From an uncultured Bacteroides sp. (GTDB lineage: Bacteria > Bacteroidota > Bacteroidia > Bacteroidales > Bacteroidaceae), in assembly GCA_947074275.1 (NCBI GenBank), contig CAMTPA010000029.1, positions 1-36,270 on the forward strand: 36,270 nt of DNA. Direction: 5' to 3'. Shown here one piece after another: positions 36,080-36,270 of this stretch. A program made the position numbers and the translations under genes. The notes under the pieces are model-generated. The model saw nothing but the letters and a program-made list of their open reading frames with translations, was not told the DNA's origin and did no database searches. Within the stretch, counting starts at the first letter, position 1. Every line of letters starts with the position of its first letter.

Positions 36080-36179
36080 TGTTTAATTCTATCTTGATAA
36101 GTATTTATACTTAGCATTATAACTGTTCACATTTATCGCGATATATGTTCATACTTATCGTGATAAATGTGAACAGTTA
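36080..36179. repeat. 22-bp tandem dyad array C with 24-bp inverted repeat
   Basis: Four 22-base units start at 36080, 36102, 36124 and 36146. The best two begin TGTTCA and contain TATCGCGATA (36134-36143) or TATCGTGATA (36156-36165); unit 1 has TATCTTGATA at 36090-36099, and unit 2 is degenerate (36102-36123). In addition 36120-36143 and 36156-36179 are 24-base inverted repeats differing at one position (a G-U pair in RNA), with a 12-base spacer. It could be an operator array on DNA or a long hairpin in RNA. It lies about 150-250 bases upstream of the leftward His-rich gene. Confidence 0.88.
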
Positions 36180-36236
36180 CCAAAGGAACAACTCTGTTGA
36201 CGAAATACGCCAGCTGGTAGATATGGTGCGCATACC
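36145..36236 (+). CDS. Possible 5' end of a gene cut by the contig end
   Basis: An open frame runs from the ATG at 36145 to the adapter, about 30 codons. The first 13 are encoded by repeat array C and look unnatural, but the end (NNSVDEIRQLVDMVRI) looks like a real amphipathic helix. A start further inside, such as the GTG at 36169, is possible. I do not recognise the family and the piece is too short to decide. Confidence 0.3.
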
Positions 36237-36270
36237 AGATCGGAAGAGCGTCGTGTAGGGAAAGAGTGTT
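36237..36270 (-). other. Illumina P5-side adapter remnant (artefact)
   Basis: The last 34 bases begin AGATCGGAAGAGCGTCGTG and end AAAGAGTGT plus one T, the reverse complement of the Illumina P5-side read-1 adapter. The extra T is consistent with the first base of an i5 index. Not genomic. Confidence 0.97.

Noticed and set aside
36120..36179. Terminal inverted repeat of an insertion sequence
   Set aside because: No transposase is visible, the arms lie only 12 bases apart, and the repeat belongs to a 22-bp tandem array; the piece to the right is too short to exclude it completely.

Overview
The window is a 36.2 kb assembly contig from a low-GC Bacteroidota bacterium, most likely order Bacteroidales. 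The evidence is the set of lineage-typical families (DUF4835, DUF3127, DUF4251, DUF6377, PepSY-like DUF2874, GH97 SusB-type alpha-glucosidase, TonB-dependent receptor with a carboxypeptidase-like N-terminal domain) and repeated TAnnTTTG -7 promoter boxes about 20-45 bases before start codons. I cannot place the genus. Both ends are not biological: bases 1-48 are Illumina P7/index adapter and 36237-36270 are the reverse complement of the P5-side adapter, so real sequence is about 49-36236.

Layout. 49-3499: a truncated secreted PepSY-like gene, a low-molecular-weight phosphatase/arsenate-reductase-like protein that has lost its catalytic residues, a Mug/UDG-like protein, and a soluble GAF-PAS histidine kinase. 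3756-7660: a membrane-anchored DUF6377 regulator followed by a GH97 alpha-glucosidase, a small starch-type locus without SusC/SusD. 7896-16739: a replication/repair and housekeeping block (DUF3127 SSB-like protein, divergent dnaN, DEDDh exonuclease, coaBC, DUF4835, recN, rlmB, degenerate protease-TPR protein). 17000-22290: ridA, antisense-overlapping folC, PIN-PhoH ATPase, and a CapD/PglF-type nucleotide-sugar dehydratase. 22485-29120: a TonB-dependent receptor divergent from an operon-like run of secreted esterase, TPR pseudo-histidine kinase and compact active histidine kinase. 29139-35931: S41-like lipoprotein, mnmA, an orphan LuxR-type response regulator, DUF4251 protein, NhaC antiporter with an overlapping membrane-protein gene, and a secreted His-rich protein resembling zinc phospholipases.

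Most notable are three intergenic arrays of 22-bp units (20124-20189, 31671-31758, 36080-36179). The first two share a 13-base core although 11 kb apart. The third carries TATCnnGATA dyads exactly 22 bp apart plus a near-perfect 24-bp inverted repeat. The second point is the tandem kinase pair at 26064-29120: the first protein has a large TPR sensor but no phospho-accepting His and a ruined ATPase, while the second has an intact kinase core but almost no sensor. This suggests a split sensor kinase. Several other proteins (LMW-phosphatase-like, Mug-like, S1-protease-like, S41-like) lack expected catalytic residues; some of these look like family-level variants rather than local decay.

All calls come from reading the sequence and from remembered family motifs; no database search or folding program was run.
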